The notes under the pieces are model-generated. The model searched no databases. It had not been told where the DNA came from and was given only the letters and a program-made list of their open reading frames with translations. From Desulfuromonas versatilis (lineage in GTDB: Bacteria; Desulfobacterota; Desulfuromonadia; Desulfuromonadales; NIT-T3): a stretch of DNA of 64,000 nucleotides. Location: the NCBI RefSeq assembly GCF_019704135.1, contig NZ_AP024355.1, positions 2,102,001 through 2,166,000 on the forward strand, in the 5' to 3' direction. How positions within the stretch are numbered: the first letter of the stretch is position 1; the number at the start of each line of letters is the position of its first letter. The position numbers and the translations under genes were made by a program. Positions 11,748 through 21,885 of the stretch are shown here, piece after piece.

Positions 11748-13058
11748 ATGAAAGAAATCAAGGCAGGTCTGCTCGGGTTCGGCACCATCGGCAAGGGGGT
11801 TGTCAGGGTATTCCAGAACAACGCCGAACTGCTGGAGAAACGCCTCGGCGCCAGACTCACCCTGGCTCGGATCGCGGATCTCGATATCACCACCGACCGC
11901 GGCATCAGTGTCGCCCCCGCCATCCTCACCACCAGCGCCGAGCAGGTTCTGACGGACCCCTCCATTGATATCGTGATCGAGCTGATCGGCGGCTACGAGC
12001 CGGCGCGGAGCTTTGTTCTCAAGGCCATCGAAAACGGCAAGCACGTGGTGACCGCCAACAAGGCCCTGCTGGCCCTGCACGGCGAGGAGATTTTCAGCGC
12101 AGCCGAGAAAAAAGGGGTCCAGGTCATGTTCGAGGCGGCGGTCGGCGGCGGTATCCCGATCATCTCGGCGATCAAGGAGAACCTCTGCGCCAACAACTTC
12201 CGCAGCATTTTCGGCATCCTCAACGGGACCTGCAACTATATCCTGACCCGCATGACCAACGAAGGCGCCGAGTTTGCCAGCGTGCTCAAGGACGCCCAGG
12301 CCAAAGGGTATGCCGAGGCCGATCCCACCTTTGACATCGAGGGGGTGGATGCCGCTCACAAGCTGGCGATTCTCACCGCGTTGTGTTTTGGCACCCGGGT
12401 GCGCTTCGAGGATATCTACACCGAGGGGGTCAGCCAGATTTCCGCCCTGGACATCCAGTTCGCCAGGCAGTTCGGGTACAAGATCAAGCTGCTCGCCATC
12501 GGCAAGAAGGACAACGGCGAGATCGAGGCCCGGGTTCAGCCGACCATGATCCCGCTCAACTACCCCCTGGCGGATGTCGATGGGGTTTTCAACGCCGTGC
12601 GGCTGGTTGGCGATTTTGTCGGGCCGGTCATGCTCTACGGACATGGCGCCGGAATGGATGCCACCGCCAGCGCGGTCATGGGGGACGTCATGGCCATCGT
12701 GCGGAATCTCGACGCAGGCGGCGCCGGTCGCACCCCGGCCATGGGGTATCAGCGCCAGAATATTGCCGCCTACCCGGTCAAGGCCATGGCGGATATCGTC
12801 AGCCAGTATTATCTGCGCTTCACCGCGCTGGACAAGCCCGGGGTGCTGGCCCAGATCTCCTCGCGCCTGGGGCAGTATGAGATCAGCATCGCCTCGATGA
12901 TTCAGCCCGAGCAGCAGGCCGGCGAGGCGGTTCCCATCGTGATCATGACCCACGAGGCGAGCGAAGCCAACATCCGCAAGGCCCTGGCCGAGATCGACCA
13001 GTTGGAGGTCATCCAGGAGCCGACCCGGCTGATCCGCATCGAAAGTGAGCTGATTTGA
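11748..13058 (+). CDS. hom: homoserine dehydrogenase
   Basis: Reduces aspartate semialdehyde to homoserine, the branch to threonine and methionine. The 436-residue protein has the Rossmann start G-L-L-G-F-G-T-I-G-K-G-V, the catalytic block G-I-L-N-G-T-C-N-Y-I-L-T and E-A-D-P-T-F-D-I-E-G-V-D, and a C-terminal ACT domain (from about residue 355), the usual threonine feedback site. The pathway continues with metY (15-18 kb) and thrC (33 kb) in this window; no classical thrB is present. Confidence 0.97.
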   Translation: MKEIKAGLLGFGTIGKGVVRVFQNNAELLEKRLGARLTLARIADLDITTDRGISVAPAILTTSAEQVLTDPSIDIVIELIGGYEPARSFVLKAIENGKHVVTANKALLALHGEEIFSAAEKKGVQVMFEAAVGGGIPIISAIKENLCANNFRSIFGILNGTCNYILTRMTNEGAEFASVLKDAQAKGYAEADPTFDIEGVDAAHKLAILTALCFGTRVRFEDIYTEGVSQISALDIQFARQFGYKIKLLAIGKKDNGEIEARVQPTMIPLNYPLADVDGVFNAVRLVGDFVGPVMLYGHGAGMDATASAVMGDVMAIVRNLDAGGAGRTPAMGYQRQNIAAYPVKAMADIVSQYYLRFTALDKPGVLAQISSRLGQYEISIASMIQPEQQAGEAVPIVIMTHEASEANIRKALAEIDQLEVIQEPTRLIRIESELI

Positions 13059-13075
13059 ACAGGTTTCTGCCAGCT

Positions 13076-13106
13076 AAAAAGGCGCCCCAAGGGGCGCCTT
13101 TTTTTG
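13076..13106. terminator. bidirectional terminator between hom and the PilZ gene
   Basis: The hairpin AAGGCGCCCC-AA-GGGGCGCCTT is flanked by A-runs on the left and T-runs on the right, so it can end hom on the plus strand and the PilZ operon on the minus strand. Confidence 0.85.
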
Positions 13107-13112
13107 TAGGCC

Positions 13113-13457
13113 TCAAACCGGATCTATCGCCAGGTTCTCGATGATGTGGCGGTAGCGCTCCTCGCCGGAGATAAAACGGGTGATCCGCAACCCCAGGCCC
13201 GCCTTGGGGTATTTGTGGATCATCTGCGGCGGCACCCGTTTGGCCCAGCGGATCTGGGCCTCGAGAATCACCGGGTCCCCTTCGGGGGTGGAAATCTCGA
13301 TCAGTACTTTCCCGTGAATGAATTTTGCCACCACCGTGCGGACGAACAACCCTTCTTCGGAAAGATCCCCGGTGTAGGCGACCTTTTCAGGGGATTCAGG
13401 TCCGAAGCGGATCTGCAACCGTTTCGGGTAGCGGTGTTTGTTCCGTTTGTCCGACAT
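13113..13457 (-). CDS. PilZ-domain protein
   Basis: A small (114-residue) single PilZ domain, expected to bind cyclic di-GMP and act as an effector for motility, envelope or biofilm functions. Both binding motifs are intact: R-Y-P-K-R (RxxxR) near residue 9 and G-D-L-S-E-E-G-L-F (DxSxxG) near residue 30. It is the last gene of a minus-strand run after the LpxL-type gene and trmL, 32 bases after trmL. The partner is not evident. Confidence 0.88.
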   Translation of the reverse strand: MSDKRNKHRYPKRLQIRFGPESPEKVAYTGDLSEEGLFVRTVVAKFIHGKVLIEISTPEGDPVILEAQIRWAKRVPPQMIHKYPKAGLGLRITRFISGEERYRHIIENLAIDPV

Positions 13458-13489
13458 GACTCACCCCCCTGGTTCTCTGCAAAAATGGT

Positions 13490-13966
13490 TCAGGACAGCC
13501 GCCCGTCCTGGCGCAGCGCCTCGTAGAGCACAATGCCCGCGGCGGTGGAGAGGTTGAGGCTGCGCACACCCGCGCAGAAAATGGGAATCCGGATAGCGCA
13601 ATCGGGATGAGCCGCAAGCAACTCCTCCGGCAGCCCCTGGGTCTCCTTGCCGAAGAGAATGAAATCGCCGGGGCGAAAGTCCACCTCGGTGTAGGATCTC
13701 TCGGCCTTTTTCGAGGTGAGCCACCAGCGCCCCCCGGGATAGGCTTGCCGCAGTTCATCGAGGGTTTCCCAGCGCCGCAGGGCCACATGCTCCCAGTAAT
13801 CCAGGCCCGCCCGTTTGAGATGCTTGTCGTCGATGGAGAATCCGAGTTTCCCCACCAGGTGCAGAACGCTGCCCGTGGCGGCGCATAGGCGGGCGATATT
13901 CCCCGTGTTGGGCGGAATTTCGGGTTCGATCAGGACGATGTGAAACGGTTTCTGCGGCGATGACAT
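13490..13966 (-). CDS. trmL: tRNA (cytidine(34)-2'-O)-methyltransferase
   Basis: SPOUT-class methyltransferase of the wobble base of tRNA-Leu isoacceptors. The protein is about 158 residues. Motifs seen are I-E-P-E-I-P-P-N-T-G-N-I-A-R-L-C near the start, L-F-G-K-E-T-Q-G-L-P near residue 100 and R-S-L-N-L-S-T-A at the knot. Two in-frame ATGs exist; 13966 has an AGGA ribosome site nine bases upstream, while 13975 touches it directly, so 13966 is preferred. One of its likely substrates, tRNA-Leu(CAG), is encoded 7 kb away. Confidence 0.92.
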   Translation of the reverse strand: MSSPQKPFHIVLIEPEIPPNTGNIARLCAATGSVLHLVGKLGFSIDDKHLKRAGLDYWEHVALRRWETLDELRQAYPGGRWWLTSKKAERSYTEVDFRPGDFILFGKETQGLPEELLAAHPDCAIRIPIFCAGVRSLNLSTAAGIVLYEALRQDGRLS

Positions 13967-13981
13967 GGCCTGCATTCCTGG

Positions 13982-14890
13982 TTACCGTTGGGCCGAACCC
14001 GAGCGGTCGCGCCAACGCCTGTGGACCCAGAACCATTGGCAAGGCTCCCGGCGTACCGCCTGTTCGATCTGGTCGGTGAACCGCTGCGAGCAGGCCTGGA
14101 CCGCCTTGGGGCTGACCTCGCTGCCGAGTCGGAGCATCGGCTGGATCTCAACCCGGTAATGGAAGTCCGGGGTCCGGTAAGCGAACATCGGCACCACGGG
14201 GATCCCATGCTTCAGGGCGATCTGGGCTATGATCGGGGTGGTGTAGGCGGGTCGATTGAAAAAGTTGACCTCTACCCCTTCGCTCGGTTTGATGTGCTGG
14301 TCGAGCAGCACCGCCACACCCCGGTTGGCTGCCAGGGCGCGGACGATCTTCCTCGCCCCGCGGCGGCTCTCGATGAGACTACCGCCCCCCGCCTCCCTCA
14401 GTCTGGAAAAATACCGATCGACGTAGGGGTTTTTCATGCGCTTGGCGACGAAATCCACGGGAAAACCGAGCAGGGGCAGGAAAAAGGTACCTACCTCCCA
14501 GAACCCCAGATGGCCGGAGAGCAGAAAAACCCCACGGTTGAGGTCGTAGGCAGCGCGCAGGTGTTCGAGGCCGGAGATGCTGAAATATTTCTCCAGGTCG
14601 GCCTTATCCCTGAACATGTCCAGGCGCAGCATCTCCACCGCACTGCAGCCGAGGTGGGCAAAGGTCCTTGCCACCATCTCCTCGATTTCCCTGCTGGACA
14701 GCTCGGGAAGGGCCCGCTGCAGGTTGTCGGTGGCGGTCTGTGCCCGTTTTTTCTGCAGGTGGCGGGACGCCACTCCCAGCCGGCTGCCGAAACGCATGGC
14801 CGTATCCCGGGGCAGCGCTCGGGAAAGCGTGGCAAGGCCCATAAATAGACCGTATTCTAGCAGGTTGCGAAAGAAACGCTGGGGAACCAT
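13982..14890 (-). CDS. LpxL/HtrB-type lipid A acyltransferase
   Basis: Late acyltransferase that adds a secondary acyl chain to lipid A at the inner membrane. About 302 residues from ATG 14890, chosen because the upstream 39 codons show no family similarity. The catalytic H-x4-E motif is visible in S-G-H-L-G-F-W-E, followed by R-R-G-A-R-K-I-V-R, D-Q-H-I-K-P and a C-terminal W-F-W-V-H-R-R-W. A hydrophobic N-terminal stretch fits membrane association. The exact acyl specificity cannot be told. Confidence 0.88.
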   Translation of the reverse strand: MVPQRFFRNLLEYGLFMGLATLSRALPRDTAMRFGSRLGVASRHLQKKRAQTATDNLQRALPELSSREIEEMVARTFAHLGCSAVEMLRLDMFRDKADLEKYFSISGLEHLRAAYDLNRGVFLLSGHLGFWEVGTFFLPLLGFPVDFVAKRMKNPYVDRYFSRLREAGGGSLIESRRGARKIVRALAANRGVAVLLDQHIKPSEGVEVNFFNRPAYTTPIIAQIALKHGIPVVPMFAYRTPDFHYRVEIQPMLRLGSEVSPKAVQACSQRFTDQIEQAVRREPCQWFWVHRRWRDRSGSAQR

Positions 14891-15008
14891 CAATCTGGAG
14901 TTTCCCGCCCGGAAGGTCCACGATTCACATCCTGGACAGTCGGCGAAGGGTAAGAGATTAAAGAGTAATTGCCGGGAGATACTAGCATGGACCCAGGGCG
15001 AGGGCAAT

Positions 15009-15041
15009 AAAAAGGCAGGCCGTCGAGCGGCCTGCCTTTTC
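15009..15041 (-). terminator. terminator after metY
   Basis: A 13-bp hairpin (15010-15022 with 15028-15040, loop TCGAG) is followed on the minus strand by TTTTTATT, placed 30 bases after the metY stop. Confidence 0.8.
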
Positions 15042-15071
15042 GGGTCAGCAGGTAGTTTTCGGTTTGGCGGG

Positions 15072-16680
<1,609 letters not shown>

Positions 16681-17958
16681 TCAGCTGTTCAGCAGCGCCT
16701 GGTCGACGTCGGCGATGATGTCGTCAATGTGTTCAATCCCCACCGAAATGCGGATCAGATCGGGAGTCACGCCCGAGGCGCTCTGCTGCTGCTCGGTCAA
16801 CTGGCGGTGGGTGGTGCTGGCCGGGTGCAGGGTGCAGGAGCGGGCGTCGCCGACGTGCACCACCAGCGCTACCAGCCGGCAGTTTTCCATGAACTTCGCG
16901 CCGGATTCGACCCCGCCCTTGATGCCGAAGGTCAGCACGCCGCTGCACCCCTTGGGGAGGTAACGCTTGGCGAGTTGGTAACTGGGGTGGTTTTCCAGCC
17001 CGGGGTAGTTCACCCAGGAGACTTTCGGGTGCTGTGCCAGAAAGCGGGCCAGCTTCAGGGCGTTTTCACTGTGGCGCTCCATGCGCAGGGGCAGCGTCTC
17101 CAGTCCCAGGTTGAACAGAAAGGAGTTCATCGGCGCGGGGCAAGTCCCCAGGTCGCGCATCAGCTGAACCCGGGCCTTGACGATGTAGGCCAGGGGACCG
17201 AACTTCTCCACGTAGCGCAGGCCGTGGTAGCTGGGATCGGGCTCGGTCAACTCGGGGAAGCGGCCGTTGCTCCAGTCGAAATTCCCCCCGTCCACGATGA
17301 CTCCGCCGACGCTGGTGGCGTGGCCGTCGATATACTTGGTGGCGGAATGAACCACGATATTGGCCCCATGCTCCAGGGGGCGGCAGAGGAAGGGGGTGGC
17401 GAAGGTGTTGTCGATGATCAGCGGCACCTGCTTGGCCTTTGCGACGGCGGCGAATTTTTCAAAGTCGAGGATGTTCAATCCCGGGTTGCCGATGGTCTCG
17501 GCGAACAGCGCCCGGGTCTCGGCGCGAAATGCGGCCTTGATCTGCTCCGCGGAGGCGTTGGGGTCGATGAAAGTGACCTCGATGCCCATTTTCGGCAGGG
17601 TGTTGGCGAACAGCGAGTAGGTGCCACCATACAGGGTGCTGGCGGCGACGACGTGCTGCCCCGAGCGGCAAATATTCAAGATGGCCAGGGTCGACGCGGC
17701 CTGTCCGGCCGAGGTGGCCAGGGCCGCCACGCCCCCTTCCATCAGGGCGATTTTCCCCTCGAAACCTGCGGTGGTCGGGTTGCTGATGCGCGAATACATG
17801 TGGTCGGCCGCATCCAGATCGAAGAGCTTGGCCACATGCTCGGCGCTGTCGTACTTGAAGGTGGTGCTCTGAATGATGGGCAGTATCCTGGGTTGGGTGG
17901 CCTCGGGGGAATAGCCCCCCTGGATGGCCTGGGTTTCGATCTTCCAGCTTTCCTTCAC
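16681..17958 (-). CDS. O-acetylhomoserine sulfhydrylase paralogue (copy 2)
   Basis: The same PLP family and overall layout as its neighbour downstream: Q-S-T-T-F-K-Y near residue 30, Y-S-R-I-S-N-P-T, the PLP lysine in H-S-A-T-K-Y-I-D-G-H and an I-R-I-S-V-G-I-E C-terminus, 425 residues. ATG 17958 with GAAGGAGGG upstream. The two copies differ at many positions, so this is an old duplication or two separate acquisitions. One copy might prefer another O-acyl substrate or sulfur donor; the sequence alone does not say. Confidence 0.9.
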   Translation of the reverse strand: MKESWKIETQAIQGGYSPEATQPRILPIIQSTTFKYDSAEHVAKLFDLDAADHMYSRISNPTTAGFEGKIALMEGGVAALATSAGQAASTLAILNICRSGQHVVAASTLYGGTYSLFANTLPKMGIEVTFIDPNASAEQIKAAFRAETRALFAETIGNPGLNILDFEKFAAVAKAKQVPLIIDNTFATPFLCRPLEHGANIVVHSATKYIDGHATSVGGVIVDGGNFDWSNGRFPELTEPDPSYHGLRYVEKFGPLAYIVKARVQLMRDLGTCPAPMNSFLFNLGLETLPLRMERHSENALKLARFLAQHPKVSWVNYPGLENHPSYQLAKRYLPKGCSGVLTFGIKGGVESGAKFMENCRLVALVVHVGDARSCTLHPASTTHRQLTEQQQSASGVTPDLIRISVGIEHIDDIIADVDQALLNS

Positions 17959-17987
17959 GGCATACCCTCCTTCTGCATGGGGATTTG

Positions 17988-18030
17988 ATCATCCGAAGCC
18001 CGGATGATAGCAGAATTTCCCGGTAATCAA
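17988..18030 (-). promoter_or_regulatory. promoter with inverted repeat upstream of metY copy 2
   Basis: On the minus strand, TTGATT (18025-18030) and an extended -10 TGCTATCAT (18004-18012) are 15 bases apart. A perfect 8-bp inverted repeat, ATCATCCG-N5-CGGATGAT (17988-18008), overlaps the -10 and start-site region. It could be a repressor operator or a 5' hairpin; no regulator is identified. Confidence 0.45.
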
Positions 18031-18120
18031 AGGGAAAACTTGTGGCTTTTCCCCTTATTGGATATGCTCGAAGGCGCAGCGGCAGGCCGCCGCAGTAAAC
18101 CACTGATTCTTTGAGGCAGC

Positions 18121-19785
18121 ATGGATATCTTTTCCATAGAAGCGGTCACCAGGGAGCTGCAGGAACGGGTGGCCGGGGCCCGAGTCAACAAGATTCACCA
18201 GCCCGGCCCCGACGATCTCATCATTCGGCTCTGGACCGGCCGCGAAGAGCTGCGCCTGCTGCTCTCGGCCGCGCCACGCCTGAGCCGGATCCACCTGACC
18301 ACCCGCTCCTATCCCAACCCGTTCACCCCGCCGCGGTTCTGCCAGCTGCTGCGGGCCCGGTTGGGGCGGCTGCTGAGCCTGGCCCAGGTCCCCGGGGAAC
18401 GGATCATGCATCTCGATTTCGCCGGGCCCGGCGGCGAGGAGTATCGGCTGGTCCTTGAACTGTTCGGCCGTCAGGCCAACATGCTGCTGCTCGACGCCGC
18501 TGGACGGATCATCGATGCGCTGCACCGGGTACAGGGCGAAGGCGGCAAACGCAGCCTGTTGCCGGGAGAGCGCTACCAGGCGCCTCAGCCCCGAGAGGGG
18601 ATGTGGCTGGAATCGGGGGTTCCCGAGATCCCGACGGATCTGCCTTTTGCCTCCTGGTTGAGCGGCCAGGTCATCCCCATGGCGCCCCTGGTGGCCCGCA
18701 ACCTGGCGGCCCTGGTGGCCGACGGCGCCAGCCCTGCCGCGGCGCTGGGCGAATTCCGAGGCCAGTGGCTCGACAAGCGCTTTGCACCCACGCTGGGCAC
18801 CCTGAACGGCGAGGCGGTCCTCAGCGCCTTTGCGCTGCCCGCTCTGGAGCTGAGCGATGCGCGGAGTTTCGCCACCATGAGCGAAGCTGCCGACGCATAC
18901 TATTATGCACAGGCTTTCGAGGTGGGCAGGGTAGGAGACCGGGGCGAACTGGAGACGGTGCTTCGCAAGGGGCTGAAAAAACTGCGTAGCCGGCTGGAAA
19001 AGATAGAGTCCGAGCAGGAGTCTCTCGAAGACTTCGACCGCCAGCGGCAACTGGGCGAACTGCTGCTGGCCAATCTGCACCGGGTACGCAAGGGGATGGT
19101 CGAGGTCGTTCTCGACGATTACTATCAGGATCCCCCGGCACCGGTAACCATCGAACTCGATCCGCAGCTCAGCCCCCAGGAAAACGCCCAGCGCTATTTC
19201 AAGGGGTTCAAAAAAGGCAAGCGGGGCGTGAGTCATGTGGCCCGCCGCATCGAGGAGAGTCGCGAAGAGCTCGCCTGGCTCGAAGAGGCGGCGCTCGCCC
19301 TGGAGGAAGCACAGACCCCAGCCGAGGTGGATGCCGTTCGCCGCGATTTGGAGGAGGCGGGCCTGATCCAGCCCCCGGCCGGACCGGTCTCGCGCAGAAA
19401 AGTGGCCGATCCGCGCGACCAGCTCCGCAAAACCGAAACCCCCGGAGGTTTTGTCCTGTACTGGGGAAAGAACAACCGCACCAACGATTACCTCAGCCGC
19501 CACCTGGCCGAGCCCGACGATCTGTGGTTTCATGCCTGGCAGATTCCCGGCTGCCACCTGGTATTGAAGCGCGCCGCGCACAAAGGCGCGATCCCCGAAG
19601 AGGACCTGATGTTCGCGGCGTCCCTGGCCGCCGGGTATTCGCGGGGCAAGGATGACAGCAAGGTGGAGGTCATGGTCGCCGAGGGGCGTGAGGTTCACCG
19701 CCCCAAGGGGGCTCGTCCGGGGCTGGTAACGGTGGCGCGTTACCGCACGGTCCTGGTGGCGCCCCGAAGGCTCGAGGAGGAATGA
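18121..19785 (+). CDS. NFACT-family protein (RqcH/Rqc2 homologue)
   Basis: Expected to bind stalled 50S ribosomal subunits with peptidyl-tRNA and, in RqcH homologues, to recruit tRNA-Ala for C-terminal tailing in ribosome quality control. Of its 554 residues, the N-terminal NFACT-N domain covers roughly 1-270. A charged coiled coil is near 275-310 and another near 375-420. The C-terminal NFACT-R domain starts near 435 with Y-W-G-K-N-N-R-T-N-D-Y-L and L-W-F-H-A-W-Q-I-P-G-C-H. Older annotations call such proteins fibronectin-binding. It converges on the proline dehydrogenase gene with only three bases between stops. Confidence 0.88.
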   Translation: MDIFSIEAVTRELQERVAGARVNKIHQPGPDDLIIRLWTGREELRLLLSAAPRLSRIHLTTRSYPNPFTPPRFCQLLRARLGRLLSLAQVPGERIMHLDFAGPGGEEYRLVLELFGRQANMLLLDAAGRIIDALHRVQGEGGKRSLLPGERYQAPQPREGMWLESGVPEIPTDLPFASWLSGQVIPMAPLVARNLAALVADGASPAAALGEFRGQWLDKRFAPTLGTLNGEAVLSAFALPALELSDARSFATMSEAADAYYYAQAFEVGRVGDRGELETVLRKGLKKLRSRLEKIESEQESLEDFDRQRQLGELLLANLHRVRKGMVEVVLDDYYQDPPAPVTIELDPQLSPQENAQRYFKGFKKGKRGVSHVARRIEESREELAWLEEAALALEEAQTPAEVDAVRRDLEEAGLIQPPAGPVSRRKVADPRDQLRKTETPGGFVLYWGKNNRTNDYLSRHLAEPDDLWFHAWQIPGCHLVLKRAAHKGAIPEEDLMFAASLAAGYSRGKDDSKVEVMVAEGREVHRPKGARPGLVTVARYRTVLVAPRRLEEE

Positions 19786-19788
19786 GTT

Positions 19789-20730
19789 TCAGGATTCGGG
19801 GAGCGGGTCCTTGAGCACCTCGCGCCGGGAGTCGCGCAGCAGGCGCCACAGGTTGATGGGGCGCTCAGCCAGGCGGCGCATGAAGTAAGGGTACCAATTG
19901 TCCCCGTAGGGGAGGGTGATGCGGACCCGGTAGCCGTCGGCGAGCAGCTTTTCCGCCAGGTCGTTGCGGATACCGAAGAGCATCTGGAACTCGTAATCCG
20001 CCTGGTCGAGGCCGAAGATGAAGGCGATGTCGATGGCGAACTCGATCAGCTTCTCATCGTGGGTGGCAATGGCCGGGCTGCTGCCGTCGCGCATCAGGGT
20101 TTCGATCAGGCGCATGAAGAACAGGGCGATTTCCTCCGGGTCCTTGAAGGCGCCTTCCTGGGGTTCCAGGTGCGAGCCCTTGACCAGGACCACGGGGATC
20201 TTTTCCTGGTTCAGCTTGTCTATGTCTTCGTTGCTGCGTTTCAGGAAGGCCTGGACCACCGTGCCGATGTTGGGGCTCTCCCGGCTGGCGCGGCGAACCA
20301 CGTCGAGGATTCTGGCGGTCCATTCCGCGCTCTCCATGTCGATGCGCACCCGGCGGCCGCTCTCGGCGGCCTTGCGGGCGATCAGCAGCAGGTTTTCCGT
20401 CGCCAGCGATTCGGAGATGCCCAGCCCCAGCAGAGAGAGCTGCAGCGCCACGCCGGCGTTGAAATTCTCCGCGGTGAGGGCGTCGAGAAGCGTCAGGTGT
20501 TCATTCACTACCCGGCGCACCTGGTCGGTTTCGTCGAACTGCGCCCCGAGATAATGAAAATTGACGGCGAAGCCCTGCTCCCCGAGGTGGCGGGCGACCT
20601 CCATCGCATCCTCGAGGGACTGGCCGGGAATGAACCGCCGACGAGCCTGCATTACCCGCGGGCTGTCCTTGAGAAAATCCTGCAAATCCCGGTTTCGGGC
20701 CAGATACAGAAGTGCTTGTCTAAGAACCAT
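19789..20730 (-). CDS. proline dehydrogenase (stand-alone)
   Basis: FAD-dependent oxidation of proline to pyrroline-5-carboxylate, passing electrons to quinone. The 313-residue protein ends with the family signature F-Q-M-L-F-G-I-R, R-V-R-I-T-L-P-Y-G and W-Y-P-Y-F-M-R-R-L-A-E-R-P. Unlike PutA of enteric bacteria it lacks the P5C dehydrogenase domain, which must be encoded elsewhere; no such gene is adjacent. Confidence 0.93.
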   Translation of the reverse strand: MVLRQALLYLARNRDLQDFLKDSPRVMQARRRFIPGQSLEDAMEVARHLGEQGFAVNFHYLGAQFDETDQVRRVVNEHLTLLDALTAENFNAGVALQLSLLGLGISESLATENLLLIARKAAESGRRVRIDMESAEWTARILDVVRRASRESPNIGTVVQAFLKRSNEDIDKLNQEKIPVVLVKGSHLEPQEGAFKDPEEIALFFMRLIETLMRDGSSPAIATHDEKLIEFAIDIAFIFGLDQADYEFQMLFGIRNDLAEKLLADGYRVRITLPYGDNWYPYFMRRLAERPINLWRLLRDSRREVLKDPLPES

Positions 20731-20848
20731 GGTGACCCCGCCGCGCCAAAACTGCCTGCCACATTATTATCAATTCTAAAGGCAAGCCATCGCCCGCGGC
20801 AAGCGGCGGACAGAAAATCCTGAAAAAATCTTTTCGAGAATTTTTTTG

Positions 20849-20877
20849 TTGCAAAGGGGAAACCAGTTTGTTATAAA
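20849..20877 (+). promoter_or_regulatory. promoter of tRNA-Leu
   Basis: TTGCAA (20849-20854), a 17-base spacer and TATAAA (20872-20877), placed 14 bases before the mature tRNA. Confidence 0.7.
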
Positions 20878-20891
20878 CACCCTCGCTTCAC

Positions 20892-20978
20892 GCCGAAGTG
20901 GTGGAATTGGTAGACACGCTAGGTTCAGGGTCTAGTGGCCGTAGGGCCGTGGGAGTTCGAGTCTCCCCTTCGGCACCA
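20892..20978 (+). tRNA. tRNA-Leu (anticodon CAG)
   Basis: An 87-base class II tRNA. The acceptor arm GCCGAAG pairs with CTTCGGC, the anticodon loop is TTCAGGG with anticodon CAG (reads CUG), a long variable arm is present, the T-arm is GGGAG-TTCGAGT-CTCCC, and the CCA end is encoded. The CUG codon is very common in this GC-rich window. Confidence 0.97.
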
Positions 20979-20987
20979 AACAAAAAC

Positions 20988-21020
20988 AACCCGGTTGCGC
21001 ATGCAGCCGGGTTTTTTTGT
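20988..21020 (+). terminator. terminator after tRNA-Leu
   Basis: A stem formed by AACCCGG...CCGGGTT around a GCAT loop is followed by seven T residues, ten bases after the tRNA. Confidence 0.85.
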
Positions 21021-21029
21021 TTCACAGTC

Positions 21030-21041
21030 GGGAGACTCGAA
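21030..21041 (-). repeat. inverted 12-base copy of the tRNA-Leu T-arm
   Basis: GGGAGACTCGAA here is the exact reverse complement of TTCGAGTCTCCC at 20956-20967 in the tRNA. It lies just past the tRNA terminator. It may be a remnant of an old insertion at the tRNA or part of a family of sequences that follow tRNA genes. Confidence 0.5.
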
Positions 21042-21099
21042 GCGCAGCGAGCCGAGGAGAGGGCTGCCAGTCACCCGAAGCCCCGAAGCCGCAAGCATC

Positions 21100-21128
21100 T
21101 TGCCAGCCTTTGAGCCTTCTGCTACACT
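21100..21128 (+). promoter_or_regulatory. promoter of the Crp/Fnr-family regulator
   Basis: TTGCCA (21100-21105), a 17-base spacer and TACACT (21123-21128). The hexamer ends only eight bases before the ATG at 21137, so the transcript would have a leader of at most about four bases. No ribosome binding site is visible, which agrees with leaderless or near-leaderless translation. Confidence 0.5.
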
Positions 21129-21136
21129 CCCCAGCC

Positions 21137-21811
21137 ATGGAAACTCGACTTGTCATTAAAAAATGCCCCCTGTTTGCCGGGGCTGCCGAAGAGGACCTGG
21201 ACCGCCTGTGCAGGGTCGGCCGGGCGAGGGAGCCCGAAAAGGGGGAATTGCTGTTTTCCGAAGGGGAAGAGGCCGAGGGCTTCTTCATCGTCGGCAGGGG
21301 CAAGGTCAAGGTGTTCAAGCTCTCTCCCGAGGGCAAGGAGCGCATCCTGCACATCGTTCATCCCTTTCAGACCTTCGCCGAGGCGGCGATTTTCGGCAAC
21401 GGCCTTTACCCGGCATACGCCGAACCTCTGGAAAAATCCCTGCTGATCTTTTTCCCGAAAAACGAGTTTTTGACGCTGCTGCACGAGCACTCGCAGATCT
21501 CCATCAACATGATCGCCGGTCTGTCACGGTTTCTGCGCCAGTTTACCACCCAGATCGAGGAGCTGACCTTCAAGGACGTGCCGGCCCGGCTGGCGCGTTA
21601 CCTGCTCGAGTTGGCCGGGGACGAGGCCGACGAGGTGCAGCTGCCGATCTCAAAATCCCAGCTTGCCTCCAACCTGGGGACGGTGAGTGAGACCCTCTCG
21701 CGCACCTTCCGCAAACTGGCCGACGATGCCATCATCGAGGTGCGGGGGAAAACCATCGAGTTTCTCGACCGCGATCGGCTCGAGGACCTTTCGGAAAAAT
21801 ACCGCGAATAA
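21137..21811 (+). CDS. Crp/Fnr-family transcription regulator (HcpR-like)
   Basis: The 224-residue protein has an N-terminal cyclic-nucleotide-type sensor barrel (residues 8-115), a dimer helix (about 120-145) and a winged helix-turn-helix. The recognition helix T-V-S-E-T-L-S-R (182-189) has the E-x-x-S-R pattern of FNR, which reads TTGA half-sites, not the R-E-x-x-x-R pattern of CRP. No FNR-type N-terminal cysteine cluster is present; Cys10 and Cys25 are the only cysteines. The start is the first Met that fits the family. Two matching palindromes (21886, 22867) lie downstream, before ygbA-like and ferredoxin genes, which suggests an HcpR-type nitrosative-stress regulator, perhaps sensing NO through heme. 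The ligand is inferred. Confidence 0.85.
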   Translation: METRLVIKKCPLFAGAAEEDLDRLCRVGRAREPEKGELLFSEGEEAEGFFIVGRGKVKVFKLSPEGKERILHIVHPFQTFAEAAIFGNGLYPAYAEPLEKSLLIFFPKNEFLTLLHEHSQISINMIAGLSRFLRQFTTQIEELTFKDVPARLARYLLELAGDEADEVQLPISKSQLASNLGTVSETLSRTFRKLADDAIIEVRGKTIEFLDRDRLEDLSEKYRE

Positions 21812-21837
21812 AATCCTGGGCGATCTTCCGTCCGGAT

Positions 21838-21867
21838 GGCCGGTCCCCTGGGGGCCGGCTTTTTTTA
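21838..21867 (+). terminator. terminator after the Crp/Fnr regulator
   Basis: A GC-rich stem (GCCGG-T-CCCC / GGGG-CCGGC, loop TG) is followed by seven T residues. It separates the regulator transcript from the downstream palindrome and its promoter. Confidence 0.85.
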
Positions 21868-21885
21868 TTGCCGATTGCGCAAATT

